In this document: positions 48,838 to 57,033 of the stretch, piece by piece | How the letters are laid out: every line of letters starts with the position of its first letter | Position numbering within the stretch: the first letter of the stretch is position 1 | DNA from: GCA-003244245 sp050699435 | Lineage (GTDB): Bacteria; Actinomycetota; Actinomycetes; Mycobacteriales; Pseudonocardiaceae | NCBI GenBank assembly: GCA_050699435.1 | Contig: JBOHGM010000010.1 | Span: 9,065-73,064, forward strand | DNA: 64,000 bases | Direction of reading: 5' to 3' | Notes under the pieces: generated by a model | The model's database searches: none | Told to the model about the DNA's origin: nothing | Seen by the model: the letters and a program-made list of their open reading frames with translations, nothing else | Position numbers and translations under genes: made by a program

Positions 48838-50292
48838 ATGAGGGGTGCGATGGCGATGAGTGGCGAGGGCGGGCACACCGCATTGCGGATGCGGATGGAC
48901 GAGGCGGGGATGAGCAACGCCGGGCTGGCCCGCGCGGTGGTCGCCGCCGGGGCCAAGGAAGGGATACACCTGGCTACCAGCACCACGTCGGTCCGGCGGA
49001 TGCTGGACGGGTGCCAGCCGCGCTGGCCGGTGCCCCGGCTGGTGGCGGCGGTGCTCTCGCAGCGGCTGCAGCGTGAGGTCACCGTCGACGACTGCGGGTT
49101 TGCCGACCGCACTCCCGCGGAGGACGATCGCTATAACGGGCTGAGCTGTGCGGGCACCCTGGACGACGCAGTCCGAACGGTGGTTGAGCTGTCGGGACGG
49201 GATATGCGCCGACGAAGGTTCCTGCTGGGCTCGGTGTTCAGCGCTGGCGCGTTCGCCGAGCCCGCGCTGCTTGCCGTCACAGTGCCCCCGGCGGACAGCA
49301 CCGCCCGCGCGGGCAGCGGTCGGCGCATCGGCATGGCTGATGCCGAGGTCCTCACCGAGCACATCACCCACCTGCGCCAGCTCGACTACCACTACGGCTC
49401 CGGGCGGGTCCGGCTGCAAGTGGTGCAGCTGCTGCACCACGAGGCGAACGAGCTGCTGCACGGCAGCTACTCGGCCAAGACCGGCAAGGCCCTGCTGACC
49501 GCTGTCGCCCAGGCCACCAAGCTGACTGGGTTCACCGCGGCCGACGTCGGCCGCCACTCCCTAGCGCAGCGCTACTTCATCCAGGCGCTGGACCTGGCCA
49601 TGCGCGCGGGCGACCGGCTTTACGCGGCTGAGGTGCTCAGCGAGATGGGCTGGATGACGGCGCAGCTCGGGCAGAACGCACCCATCGAAGACGACCGGCG
49701 CCACCACGGACGCCAGGCCGCCGCGCTCGCCCGTGCGGGGCTGACTGTCGCCAGCGGCACGGCTACTCCGGCGCTGGCCGCCCAGCTGCACGCGCTGGAA
49801 GGACGCGGTCTGGCCTTGCTCGGCGACGCCAGCGGGGCTCGCCAGGCGGTGCTGATGGCCGAACGTCACTACGAACGATCCTCTCCCGGCGAGGAGCCAC
49901 CGTGGCTGGGTTTCTACACCGAAGCCGCGTTCGCCGCCGACCTCGGCAAGTGCCTGTCCGACCTCGGCGATCCCGAGCAGGGCATCATCCTGAGCACCTC
50001 GGCGCTGCGCGGCTTCGAACCGTGGCGGGTGCGAGCCCGCTGCTTCGCGCAGACCGATTTGGCCCGGGCCCACCTACTCGGCCGCGACCTGGAACAGGCC
50101 GCCACGTTCGGCCGGGACGCGGTGCGCACCGCTGCCGAGGTCAGCTCCACCCGCACCCTGGACCGGCTGCGTACCCTGCAACGGCAGTTGGCCCCGCTGC
50201 GCTCGGCCTCCCCGCACCTGGCCGATCTCGACGCGCGGATCACCGACTTCCTCGCCCGCGCCACCCGCCGCCAACAGGACGACGACCTCTGA
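48838..50292 (+). CDS. XRE-like regulator with TPR-type repeat region
   Basis: The 484-residue product resembles large actinobacterial regulators with a helix-turn-helix start (LRMRMDEAGMSNAGLARAVV, about 18-37) and a long helical tetratricopeptide-like part (ALDLAMRAGDRLYAAEVLSE, LDRLRTLQRQLAPLRS). Between them RRRRFLLGSVFSAGAFAEPA looks like a twin-arginine or membrane segment, a feature of this family of unclear meaning. No target known. Start choices are ATG 48838, 48850 or 48856; GGAG precedes the first. It sits between a methyltransferase gene and dinB. Confidence 0.72.
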   Translation: MRGAMAMSGEGGHTALRMRMDEAGMSNAGLARAVVAAGAKEGIHLATSTTSVRRMLDGCQPRWPVPRLVAAVLSQRLQREVTVDDCGFADRTPAEDDRYNGLSCAGTLDDAVRTVVELSGRDMRRRRFLLGSVFSAGAFAEPALLAVTVPPADSTARAGSGRRIGMADAEVLTEHITHLRQLDYHYGSGRVRLQVVQLLHHEANELLHGSYSAKTGKALLTAVAQATKLTGFTAADVGRHSLAQRYFIQALDLAMRAGDRLYAAEVLSEMGWMTAQLGQNAPIEDDRRHHGRQAAALARAGLTVASGTATPALAAQLHALEGRGLALLGDASGARQAVLMAERHYERSSPGEEPPWLGFYTEAAFAADLGKCLSDLGDPEQGIILSTSALRGFEPWRVRARCFAQTDLARAHLLGRDLEQAATFGRDAVRTAAEVSSTRTLDRLRTLQRQLAPLRSASPHLADLDARITDFLARATRRQQDDDL

Positions 50293-50383
50293 ACGAAATC
50301 GACTGGGAACGGTCACGAGGGAATCAGGGGCTCCGACTTCTGCACTACGTTGTTGCTCGGACTTCTCCGTAGTCTGTAAAGTA

Positions 50384-50399
50384 CCGAACTGGTGTTCGA
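50384..50399 (+). promoter_or_regulatory. LexA/SOS box before dinB
   Basis: CCGAACTGGTGTTCGA has the CGAAC-N4-GTTCG core of the actinobacterial and Bacillus-type LexA site, 15 bases before the dinB start. It predicts induction of DNA polymerase IV by DNA damage. Confidence 0.7.
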
Positions 50400-50413
50400 G
50401 CTGGGAGGGTCCC

Positions 50414-51736
50414 GTGGGGCGCAGTGCGGATCTACCCCGGGCGGACCTACCTGGGGCTATCCTATCCCAGCGTGGGGGGTCTACCGGGCCTGCTGACGAT
50501 CGCGGCTGCCCGATCCTGCACGTGGACATGGATGCCTTCTACGCGTCGGTCGAGGTCCGGATGCGTCCGGAGCTCGCTGGGCTGCCGGTCGTGGTGGCCG
50601 GTGGCAGCAACCCGGCCGGGGACCGCGGTGTCGTGCTCTCGGCCAGCTATGAGGCGCGGGGGTACGGGGTGCGCTCGGCGATGCCGGTCGCGCGGGCCCG
50701 CCGGATGTGCCCGCAGGCGCATTTCGTGCCACCGTGCTTCGCCCGCTACAGCGAGGTCTCCCGCGGGGTGCTGACGCTGTTCCGCGAGATCACCCCGCTG
50801 GTCGAGCCGCTGAGCCTGGACGAGGCATTCCTCGACGTCGCAGGCGCGCTGCGCAGGCTCGGGATGAGCCCGGCCGGGATCGGCGAATGGATCCGCGGGC
50901 AGGTCTACGACGCCCACCAGGTCACCTGTTCGGTAGGGGTGGCGCCGAGCAAGTTCCTCGCCAAGCTCGCCTCCGGGCTGGCCAAGCCGGATGGACTGCT
51001 CGTGGTGCCCGCCGACGGCGTGTTCGAGTTCCTGCATCCGTTGCCGGTCTCCGCGTTGTGGGGGGTGGGGCAGCGCACCGCCGAGGCGTTGCATCGGTTG
51101 GGCTGCCGGACTGTGGCCGACGTAGCGGGCACGCCGCTGCCCGCGCTGCGGCGTGCGGTGGGTGTCGCGGCGGCCGAGCACTTGTACGGGCTGGCCGGCG
51201 GCCGCGACGAGCGGCGGGTCGTGCCTGATGCCCCCGAGAAGTCCGTGGGGGCGGAGGAGACGTTCGCTCAGGACGTGGTCGACCGGGAGGTGCTGCGCAG
51301 GGAACTGCTTCGACTGGCCGAACGGACCACGGCCGCGTTGCGCCGCCGCGGGCTGCGCGGGCGGAGGATCGCCGTGAAGGTCAGATATCCCGACTTCACC
51401 ACCATCACGCGGTCTCGGACCCTGCCCGCCCCCACCGACACCGGGCAGCTGGTCTTCGGCGTGGCGGCTGACCTGCTGGACGGTCACGTGCCGAGCGGGG
51501 CGGCGGTGCGGCTGCTCGGCGTGCGGGTGGAACAGCTGGTCGGGGGCGCGGCTGCCGAGCAGCTCACGCTGGACGGAGATGCTGCGAACTGGCCGGACGC
51601 GGAGCGAGCGGCGGATGCCGCCCGGTCCCGCTTCGGCAGTGCCGCGGTGCGTCCCGCCGCGCTCTTGGACACCGGTGGGCGGGATGCGCCGTCGCTCGCG
51701 CACCCGCCACCTGAAACGGGTACACAGATCGGGTAG
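50414..51736 (+). CDS. dinB: DNA polymerase IV (Y family)
   Basis: DinB copies damaged DNA without proofreading. The 440-residue product has the first metal motif ILHVDMDAFYASVEVRMRPE (about 34-53), VVVAGGSNPAGDRGVVLSAS, the catalytic PLSLDEAFLDVAGALRRLG (about 133-151), GVAPSKFLAKLASGLAKPDG and the little-finger domain. GTG at 50414 follows GGGAGG by about 5 bases, and a LexA box sits just upstream. A typical beta-clamp-binding QLTLDG is present near the end (AEQLTLDGDA). Confidence 0.95.
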   Translation: MGRSADLPRADLPGAILSQRGGSTGPADDRGCPILHVDMDAFYASVEVRMRPELAGLPVVVAGGSNPAGDRGVVLSASYEARGYGVRSAMPVARARRMCPQAHFVPPCFARYSEVSRGVLTLFREITPLVEPLSLDEAFLDVAGALRRLGMSPAGIGEWIRGQVYDAHQVTCSVGVAPSKFLAKLASGLAKPDGLLVVPADGVFEFLHPLPVSALWGVGQRTAEALHRLGCRTVADVAGTPLPALRRAVGVAAAEHLYGLAGGRDERRVVPDAPEKSVGAEETFAQDVVDREVLRRELLRLAERTTAALRRRGLRGRRIAVKVRYPDFTTITRSRTLPAPTDTGQLVFGVAADLLDGHVPSGAAVRLLGVRVEQLVGGAAAEQLTLDGDAANWPDAERAADAARSRFGSAAVRPAALLDTGGRDAPSLAHPPPETGTQIG

Positions 51737-51865
51737 TCGGCACCGCCGCGGGCTCGTATCCTCGACAGTAGGAGCCCACCACGAGCGCCTGCCTGCCCCA
51801 AGGACTACCGTCGGGACCGGCTACCAGCATCCGCCGTCAACATCCGGCGTGCCGGAGGAGGACCG

Positions 51866-52264
51866 ATGCCACTCTCCGAGCACGAGCAGCGTCTGCTCGA
51901 CCAGATCGAGCGCGCGCTCTACGCAGAGGACCCGAAGTTCGCGTCAAACGTGCGGGGTGCTCGGATGCGCAGCCCATCCCGCCGTCGTCGGCTCCAAGGC
52001 ATTGCGCTCTTCGCGCTGGGCTTGGTGCTCCTTGTGATGGGTGTGATGCTTCCGATCCGCCCGGCCGGGATCCCGGTGATCAGCGTGCTCGGTTTCCTGG
52101 TGATGTTCGCCGGTGCCGTCGTCGCGATCTTCGCACGCGGGCAGGACCATGAGGTCAGTCAGGGCGGCGCGTCGTCCGGTGGTTCATCCGCCGGGGGTGG
52201 CTCCCGCAGCACGCTGGCCCAGCGCATGGAAGAGCGGTTCCGTCGCCGCTTCGAGGACCGCTAG
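51866..52264 (+). CDS. DUF3040 membrane protein
   Basis: The 132-residue product starts MPLSEHEQRLLDQIERALYA then EDPKFASNVRGARMRSPSRR, the DUF3040 signature, and has two membrane helices (GIALFALGLVLLVMGVMLPI and VISVLGFLVMFAGAVVAIFA) and a Gly/Ser tail. Its role is unknown; it is found next to mraZ in most actinobacteria. ATG at 51866 follows GGAGGAGG by about 5 bases. A long hairpin terminator follows. Confidence 0.9.
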   Translation: MPLSEHEQRLLDQIERALYAEDPKFASNVRGARMRSPSRRRRLQGIALFALGLVLLVMGVMLPIRPAGIPVISVLGFLVMFAGAVVAIFARGQDHEVSQGGASSGGSSAGGGSRSTLAQRMEERFRRRFEDR

Positions 52265-52267
52265 CTT

Positions 52268-52325
52268 CGAGGGCCCGGCAAGCTCTGCCTGCGCAGCACT
52301 GAGCGCGGCAGGTGCCGGGCCCTCG
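52268..52325 (+). terminator. Hairpin terminator after DUF3040
   Basis: CGAGGGCCCGGCA and its exact reverse complement form a 13-base-pair stem around a 32-base loop that has its own CTGCC/GGCAG stem. It begins four bases after the stop and would separate the dinB region from the mraZ cluster. Confidence 0.75.
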
Positions 52326-52673
52326 GGCGCGGTAGGAGCACACCGCGCCATACCGCTGCGCACCGCATCCCCAGTGCGCGGCTGATCCGCGGCGCGGCAC
52401 CGTACCCGCCCGCCAGCGCAACCGGCTCCGGCCCGATGCTGCGCGGTGGCGCCCACTGTCACCCACACCCACCCACGGTGCATCCGCCCATGGCTGGGCG
52501 GACCAGTAGCTCGGCCAGCGTGGGCCGGATCGCAGCCCTCCCGCGCGTGGTTCATGCCACGTGGCGGCGCGCCCCTCCCCACGGTGCCCCTCCCCACGGT
52601 GCCCCACCCGCTCCCACTATCGCTGAGCTGGGAAGACGCTCCTCTTATGAAGATCAACAGAATGCTGATGGTG
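52326..52673. other. Upstream region of the division cluster
   Basis: About 350 bases without a supported gene between the DUF3040 terminator and the mraZ promoter. It is Pro-codon-like and C-rich on the plus strand and contains a 15-base tandem duplication at 52571-52600. Open frames here have no ribosome-binding site or family likeness. Confidence 0.5.
52571..52600. repeat. 15-bp perfect tandem duplication
   Basis: GCCCCTCCCCACGGT twice in succession, about 75 bases before the mraZ -35 box. Confidence 0.85.
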
Positions 52674-52701
52674 TTGACAGTGGCAGAAAGTGGGGTAGCG
52701 T
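52674..52701 (+). promoter_or_regulatory. Predicted mraZ promoter
   Basis: TTGACA at 52674-52679, a 16-base spacer and TAGCGT at 52696-52701. It overlaps the MraZ box array, so MraZ bound there would block RNA polymerase. Confidence 0.6.
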
Positions 52702-52725
52702 GGTGAGCTGTGGAGCACAGGGGTG
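52691..52725 (+). promoter_or_regulatory. MraZ operator array
   Basis: TGGGG (52691), TGGTG (52701), TGGAG (52711) and a weaker GGGTG (52721) are spaced exactly 10 bases apart. TGGG-type pentamers with 10-base spacing are the known MraZ binding pattern, and they lie 40-75 bases before mraZ, over its promoter. Confidence 0.75.
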
Positions 52726-52763
52726 CTTCATAGGCCGGTCCGCCAGGCTGGCGAGGAGATGGG

Positions 52764-53201
52764 GTGGCCGTGTTTCTGGGCACGCACACTCCGCGCCTCG
52801 ACGACAAGGGTCGGCTGACGTTGCCGGCAAAGTTTCGCGACGCATTAGCAGGGGGCCTGATGCTCACCAAAGGACAAGATCACTGCCTGTACCTCTTCCC
52901 GCGCACCGAATTCGAGGAGATGGCCCGCAAGGTTGCGGCGGCACCGCTGACCAACGAAGCGGTGCGGGCCTATCAGCGTTACCTGTTCGCCGGCACGGAC
53001 GAGCAGCGCCCGGATGCGCAGGGCCGCATCTCGATCGTGCCGGAGCTACGCCGCTACGCAGGGTTGAGCAAGGAATGCGTGGTGATCGGGGCGATCAACC
53101 GCTTGGAGATCTGGGACAGCGCGGCATGGCAGCGCTACCTGGAAGACCATGAGGAGTCCTACGCCCAGGCGCAGGAGGAGGTGCTGCCTGGCTTGTTCTA
53201 A
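52764..53201 (+). CDS. mraZ: Transcriptional regulator MraZ
   Basis: MraZ represses its own division and cell wall operon. The 145-residue product has two SpoVT/AbrB-type halves: FLGTHTPRLDDKGRLTLPAK then FRDALAGG, and ERPDAQ-type second half with DAQGRISIVPELRRYAGLSK. GTG at 52764 follows GAGGAG by about 9 bases. The binding array over its promoter supports autoregulation. rsmH follows after 270 bases. Confidence 0.95.
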   Translation: MAVFLGTHTPRLDDKGRLTLPAKFRDALAGGLMLTKGQDHCLYLFPRTEFEEMARKVAAAPLTNEAVRAYQRYLFAGTDEQRPDAQGRISIVPELRRYAGLSKECVVIGAINRLEIWDSAAWQRYLEDHEESYAQAQEEVLPGLF

Positions 53202-53275
53202 CCGGGCAGGTCTGCCCAGCGGGCAGCACCTGAAGTCCCGGTGCCGCATGGCCTCCGTCCGATGTGCACAACGCC

Positions 53276-53313
53276 GAATTGCAACGACACGGCTGAATGG
53301 CAACGACACGGAC
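53276..53313. repeat. 19-bp tandem repeat between mraZ and rsmH
   Basis: GAATTGCAACGACACGGCT is followed directly by GAATGGCAACGACACGGAC, 16 of 19 identical. It lies 160 bases before rsmH and may be a tandem binding site or a slippage product. Confidence 0.75.
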
Positions 53314-53471
53314 CAGCAGAGCCCTGACGCCCCTTCCCCGGCGCCAGGACTCTCGCACCGGGCGGAGACCTCGCGGCACCGAGACCGGATCGGCAGACAG
53401 TACCGGTGATCCCGGTCACCGTGGCATGAGGATGTGAAGGGGGTGCGAGTGTGAGCGGAGGGAGGTTTGCT

Positions 53472-54500
53472 GTGGCCGATCGCCCGCCCGGTGCCAGCTG
53501 GTCGCCACACCACATTCCGTCACCACACCACACACCGGTCCTGCTGAACCGGTGCCTGGACCTGCTCGGGCCCGCGCTGGCCGGCCGGTCCGCCGTGGTG
53601 GTCGACGCCACCGTGGGCCTCGGCGGGCACGCGGCAGCATTGCTCGAGGCGCATCCCGCTCTGACCCTGGTCGGCCTGGACCGCGATCCGCAGGCGCTGG
53701 ATCTGGCGGGAGACCGGCTGGCCGCGCACGCCGGGCGCATCCACCTGGTGCATGCGGTCTACGACGAGCTGCCCGACGTGCTGGATCGGCTCGGCATCGG
53801 GCAGATCGACGGCGTGCTGTTCGATCTCGGGGTCTCCTCGCTGCAGCTCGACGCCGCCCAGCGGGGCTTCTCTTACGCTCGCGATGCCGTCCTGGACATG
53901 CGGATGAATCCCAGCACCGGCCGCACCGCGGCCGACGTGCTCAACAACTATTCGAAGGCCGACCTCATCCGGGTGTTCCGGGACTACGGCGAGGAGCGAT
54001 TTGCCGGCCGGATCGCCGCCGCGATCGTGGCGCAGCGGGCGCGACAGCCCTTCGACCGCACCAGCCGACTGGTCGAGGTCGTCTACCAGAGCGTTCCGGC
54101 CGCCGCCCGCCGCCGCGGTGGACACCCCGCCAAGCGGACTTTCCAGGCGTTGCGCATCGAGGTCAACGACGAGCTCGCGGCGCTGCGCTCCGCGATCCCG
54201 GCCGCGCTGAGTGCGCTCTGCCTTGGCGGGCGGCTGGTGGCGCTGTCCTACCACTCCCTGGAGGACCGGATCGTCAAGCGGGCGCTCGCCGAGCTGACTG
54301 CTTCGCGCACCCCGGCTGGCCTGCCCGTCGAGCTGCCCGGCCACGGACCCCAGCTGCACCTGCTGACCCGTGGGTCCGAGCAGGCCGACCCGGCCGAGAC
54401 CGAGATCAACCCGCGGGCCGCGTCGGTACGGCTGCGGGCTGCGATGCGCATCGCGACCGCTGCTGACCATGGACCCGACCGCCCGGAGGTGACGTCGTGA
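53472..54500 (+). CDS. rsmH: 16S rRNA (cytosine-1402 N4) methyltransferase
   Basis: RsmH methylates C1402 of 16S rRNA with SAM. The 342-residue product has HTPVLLNRCLDLLGPALAGR, the SAM motif VVDATVGLGGHAAALLEAHP, DGVLFDLGVSSLQLDAAQRG (family signature), HPAKRTFQALRIEVNDELAA and LSYHSLEDRIVKRAL. I chose GTG at 53472, with GGAGGGAGG about 6 bases before; GTG at 53451 is seven codons upstream. The stop overlaps the next gene start. Confidence 0.94.
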   Translation: MADRPPGASWSPHHIPSPHHTPVLLNRCLDLLGPALAGRSAVVVDATVGLGGHAAALLEAHPALTLVGLDRDPQALDLAGDRLAAHAGRIHLVHAVYDELPDVLDRLGIGQIDGVLFDLGVSSLQLDAAQRGFSYARDAVLDMRMNPSTGRTAADVLNNYSKADLIRVFRDYGEERFAGRIAAAIVAQRARQPFDRTSRLVEVVYQSVPAAARRRGGHPAKRTFQALRIEVNDELAALRSAIPAALSALCLGGRLVALSYHSLEDRIVKRALAELTASRTPAGLPVELPGHGPQLHLLTRGSEQADPAETEINPRAASVRLRAAMRIATAADHGPDRPEVTS

Positions 54501-55051
54501 CGGCTCCCTTGGTGGCCCCGCCGCGCAGCACGATTGCCATTCCCGCCCGCCGTCGTGGCACCGGAGGAACCACCCGGACCCGATCGGCGGCCGTCCAGCG
54601 GGCCTACGCACGGCGCGCACAGCGCACCGGCGCGCCGCATACCGCCCGGGAAAGTGCCGACGCCACCGGCCGGGCTCCGTTCGTGGTGCTCGTGATGGTG
54701 CTGCTGTCGGTGGCACTGGTGGCCACGCTGTGGCTGTCCACCGCGGCGGCTGCGGACTCCTACCGGCTGCAGAACGCCCGGGAAAGTGCCAGGGACCTCA
54801 CCGAGCGCTCAGAGCAGTTGGGGCGGGAGGTCGCCACCATGGAGACCGCGCCCGAGCTGGCTCGCCGGGCCGTCGAGCTCGGCATGGTCCCGGCCGGGGA
54901 CCCAGCCCGGCTGTTGGTGGGCCCGGATGGCGCGGTGGTAGTGGTGGGCGAGCCCGAGGCCGCCGCTGCGCCCAAGGCTCTTCCGTCCCCGGCGCCGGTT
55001 CCGTCGCCGCCTGCCTTGACCTCGCCCGCTGCGGTGTCCAGCGGTGCATGA
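54497..55051 (+). CDS. FtsL-like bitopic septum protein
   Basis: The 184-residue product has a basic, disordered start (about 60 residues), one transmembrane helix (FVVLVMVLLSVALVATLWLS, about 56-75) and a short helical coiled-coil part (LQNARESARDLTERSEQLGR) with a Pro/Ala tail. This layout and the place between rsmH and ftsI are those of FtsL in other bacteria; sequence similarity is too low to be sure. GTG at 54497 overlaps the rsmH stop, and its stop overlaps the ftsI start by four bases. Confidence 0.75.
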   Translation: MTAPLVAPPRSTIAIPARRRGTGGTTRTRSAAVQRAYARRAQRTGAPHTARESADATGRAPFVVLVMVLLSVALVATLWLSTAAAADSYRLQNARESARDLTERSEQLGREVATMETAPELARRAVELGMVPAGDPARLLVGPDGAVVVVGEPEAAAAPKALPSPAPVPSPPALTSPAAVSSGA

Positions 55052-56913
55052 TGGGCGGCTCGACCAACGCTCGACCCGCAACCCGCCCCACAACCCGACG
55101 ACGCACCCAGGCCGCGCGTCCCCGCCGTGCTCCCGGCTTGTCGGCAGACGCGATCCGCAGCCGGCTGATGCTGGGTCGGGCGCTGCTCGTCCTTGCGCTG
55201 CTGGCCGGTGGTCTGAAGGTGGTGGTCGTGCAGGGACTGCAGGCCGAGGAACTGTCCGCGCAGGCTGCGGGCCAGCGCACCACGCCCCAGATGCTGCCTG
55301 CCGTGCGCGGCACGATCACCGACCGCAACGGCACCCCGCTGGCGTTCAGCGTGGCGGCCAGAGCCCTGTACGCCCAGCCCACTCGGATCGTGCAGGAGCA
55401 GCGCGCGGTCGGCGCCGACCCGGACCCGCACAAGCGTGCGATGGCCCGTCGGGTCGCCGAGGTACTTGGCCCGCTGGTCTCCGAGCAGCAGGTCCTCGCC
55501 CAGCTGAGCAGTGACCGCACCACCGTGCTGCTCGCGCCGGTGGTGACGCCGACTCAGGCCAGGGCGATCACCCAGGATTTCCCGGAGATCAGTGCAGACT
55601 ACCGGGAGATCCGGCAATACCCCGGTGGTGAACTCGCTGCCAATGTACTTGGGGTAGCCAACTGGCGTGCCGACGAACGCAAGGTGCGCGGGCTGGTCGG
55701 GCTGGAGAACTACGCCGATACGCTGCTCGCGGGCACGGATGGACGCCGGGTGGTGGACACCGCAGAAGGTTCAGAGGCGATCATCCCGGGCAGTGAGCGC
55801 GCCGTCCGGCCTGCGATAACTGGTTCTGACCTCGAACTCACCCTGGATTCCGATCTGCAGTTCACTGTGCAGCAGTTGCTGAGTGACTACGCGCGCCGAC
55901 ACGATGCCCGGGGCGGCAGCGCAGTGGTGCTCGACGCCCGGACAGCCGAGGTCTACGCAATGGCCAACGCCGCCACCTTCGATCCGAACAACCTCGCCGT
56001 GGCGAGTTCCGAGCAACTGGCGAATCCCGCGGTCTCCGCTCCCTTCGAACCAGGTTCGGTGCACAAGGTCGTGACCGCGGCTGCGGCCATCGAGCACGGA
56101 CTGGTCCGACCGGACACCGTGTTGCAGGTCCCGGGTCAGCTCCGGATAGCCGACCGGACGATCCGGGACGCCTGGTCACACGGCGTCTTAGACCTGACCT
56201 TCACCGGGGTGCTGGCCCGTTCCTCGAACGTCGGCACGTTGCTCACCGCACAGCGGATCGGCGAGGACCGCTACGTGGACATGCTGGAGAAGATGGGGCT
56301 GGGCAGGCGCACCGGTGTCGGCCTGCCGGGGGAGAGCGCGGGCCGGGTTCCGCCCCGTGCCCAGTGGTCGGGCAGTACCTTCGCCAACCTTCCCATCGGC
56401 CAGGGCCTTTCGATGACCGTGCTGCAGATGGCAGGCATGTATCAGGCCATCGCCAATGACGGGGTACGCATCCCGCCACGGGTGGTCAGAGCCGAGATCG
56501 CACCGGACGGAGCCCGCACTGCGCCCCCACGTCCGGACGGCGTGCAGGTGGTCAACCCGCAGACCGCGCACACTGTGCGGAACATGCTGCGCGCAGTGGT
56601 GCAGGACGAGCCGAGGCAGCGGGGGACCGGCCCGCAGGCGGCGCTGGACGGCTACCAGATCGCCGCCAAGACCGGTACCGCACAGCAGGTCGACCCCACC
56701 TGCGGCTGCTACAGCAACTCGAACTACTGGATCACCTTTGCCGGGATCCTGCCTGCGGACGCCCCGCGCTTCGTGGTCGGGATCATGCTCGATGACCCGG
56801 GCACCGGCAGCGCCGCCCCGCTCTTCCACGACATCGCCTCCTACCTGGCGCAGCGCTACCAGATCCCGCTGTCTCCTGCACCGAGCCCGATCGCCACCCT
56901 GACGCTGCGCTAG
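55048..56913 (+). CDS. ftsI: Septal penicillin-binding protein FtsI (PBP3)
   Basis: FtsI cross-links septal peptidoglycan. The 621-residue product has a basic start, one membrane anchor (LMLGRALLVLALLAGGLKVV, about 36-55), the pedestal domain (AVRGTITDRNGTPLAFSVAA) and a transpeptidase domain with FEPGSVHKVVTAAAAIEHG (SxxK), ARSSNVGT (SxN) and IAAKTGTAQQ (KTG). ATG at 55048 overlaps the FtsL-like stop (ATGA); ATG at 55051 is the next codon. It works with FtsW, whose gene ends the window. Confidence 0.95.
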   Translation: MMGGSTNARPATRPTTRRRTQAARPRRAPGLSADAIRSRLMLGRALLVLALLAGGLKVVVVQGLQAEELSAQAAGQRTTPQMLPAVRGTITDRNGTPLAFSVAARALYAQPTRIVQEQRAVGADPDPHKRAMARRVAEVLGPLVSEQQVLAQLSSDRTTVLLAPVVTPTQARAITQDFPEISADYREIRQYPGGELAANVLGVANWRADERKVRGLVGLENYADTLLAGTDGRRVVDTAEGSEAIIPGSERAVRPAITGSDLELTLDSDLQFTVQQLLSDYARRHDARGGSAVVLDARTAEVYAMANAATFDPNNLAVASSEQLANPAVSAPFEPGSVHKVVTAAAAIEHGLVRPDTVLQVPGQLRIADRTIRDAWSHGVLDLTFTGVLARSSNVGTLLTAQRIGEDRYVDMLEKMGLGRRTGVGLPGESAGRVPPRAQWSGSTFANLPIGQGLSMTVLQMAGMYQAIANDGVRIPPRVVRAEIAPDGARTAPPRPDGVQVVNPQTAHTVRNMLRAVVQDEPRQRGTGPQAALDGYQIAAKTGTAQQVDPTCGCYSNSNYWITFAGILPADAPRFVVGIMLDDPGTGSAAPLFHDIASYLAQRYQIPLSPAPSPIATLTLR

Positions 56914-57033
56914 CCAGGCGCCGGGTCGCCCATGTCGTGGATCAGCGCGCCGGTAGCCTTCGGCCTGGCCGCTGGCTGCCGAGCAGGACGGTGGGCCGCG
57001 ACCTCCAGCAGACCCGTCAACCGACCCCGGACC

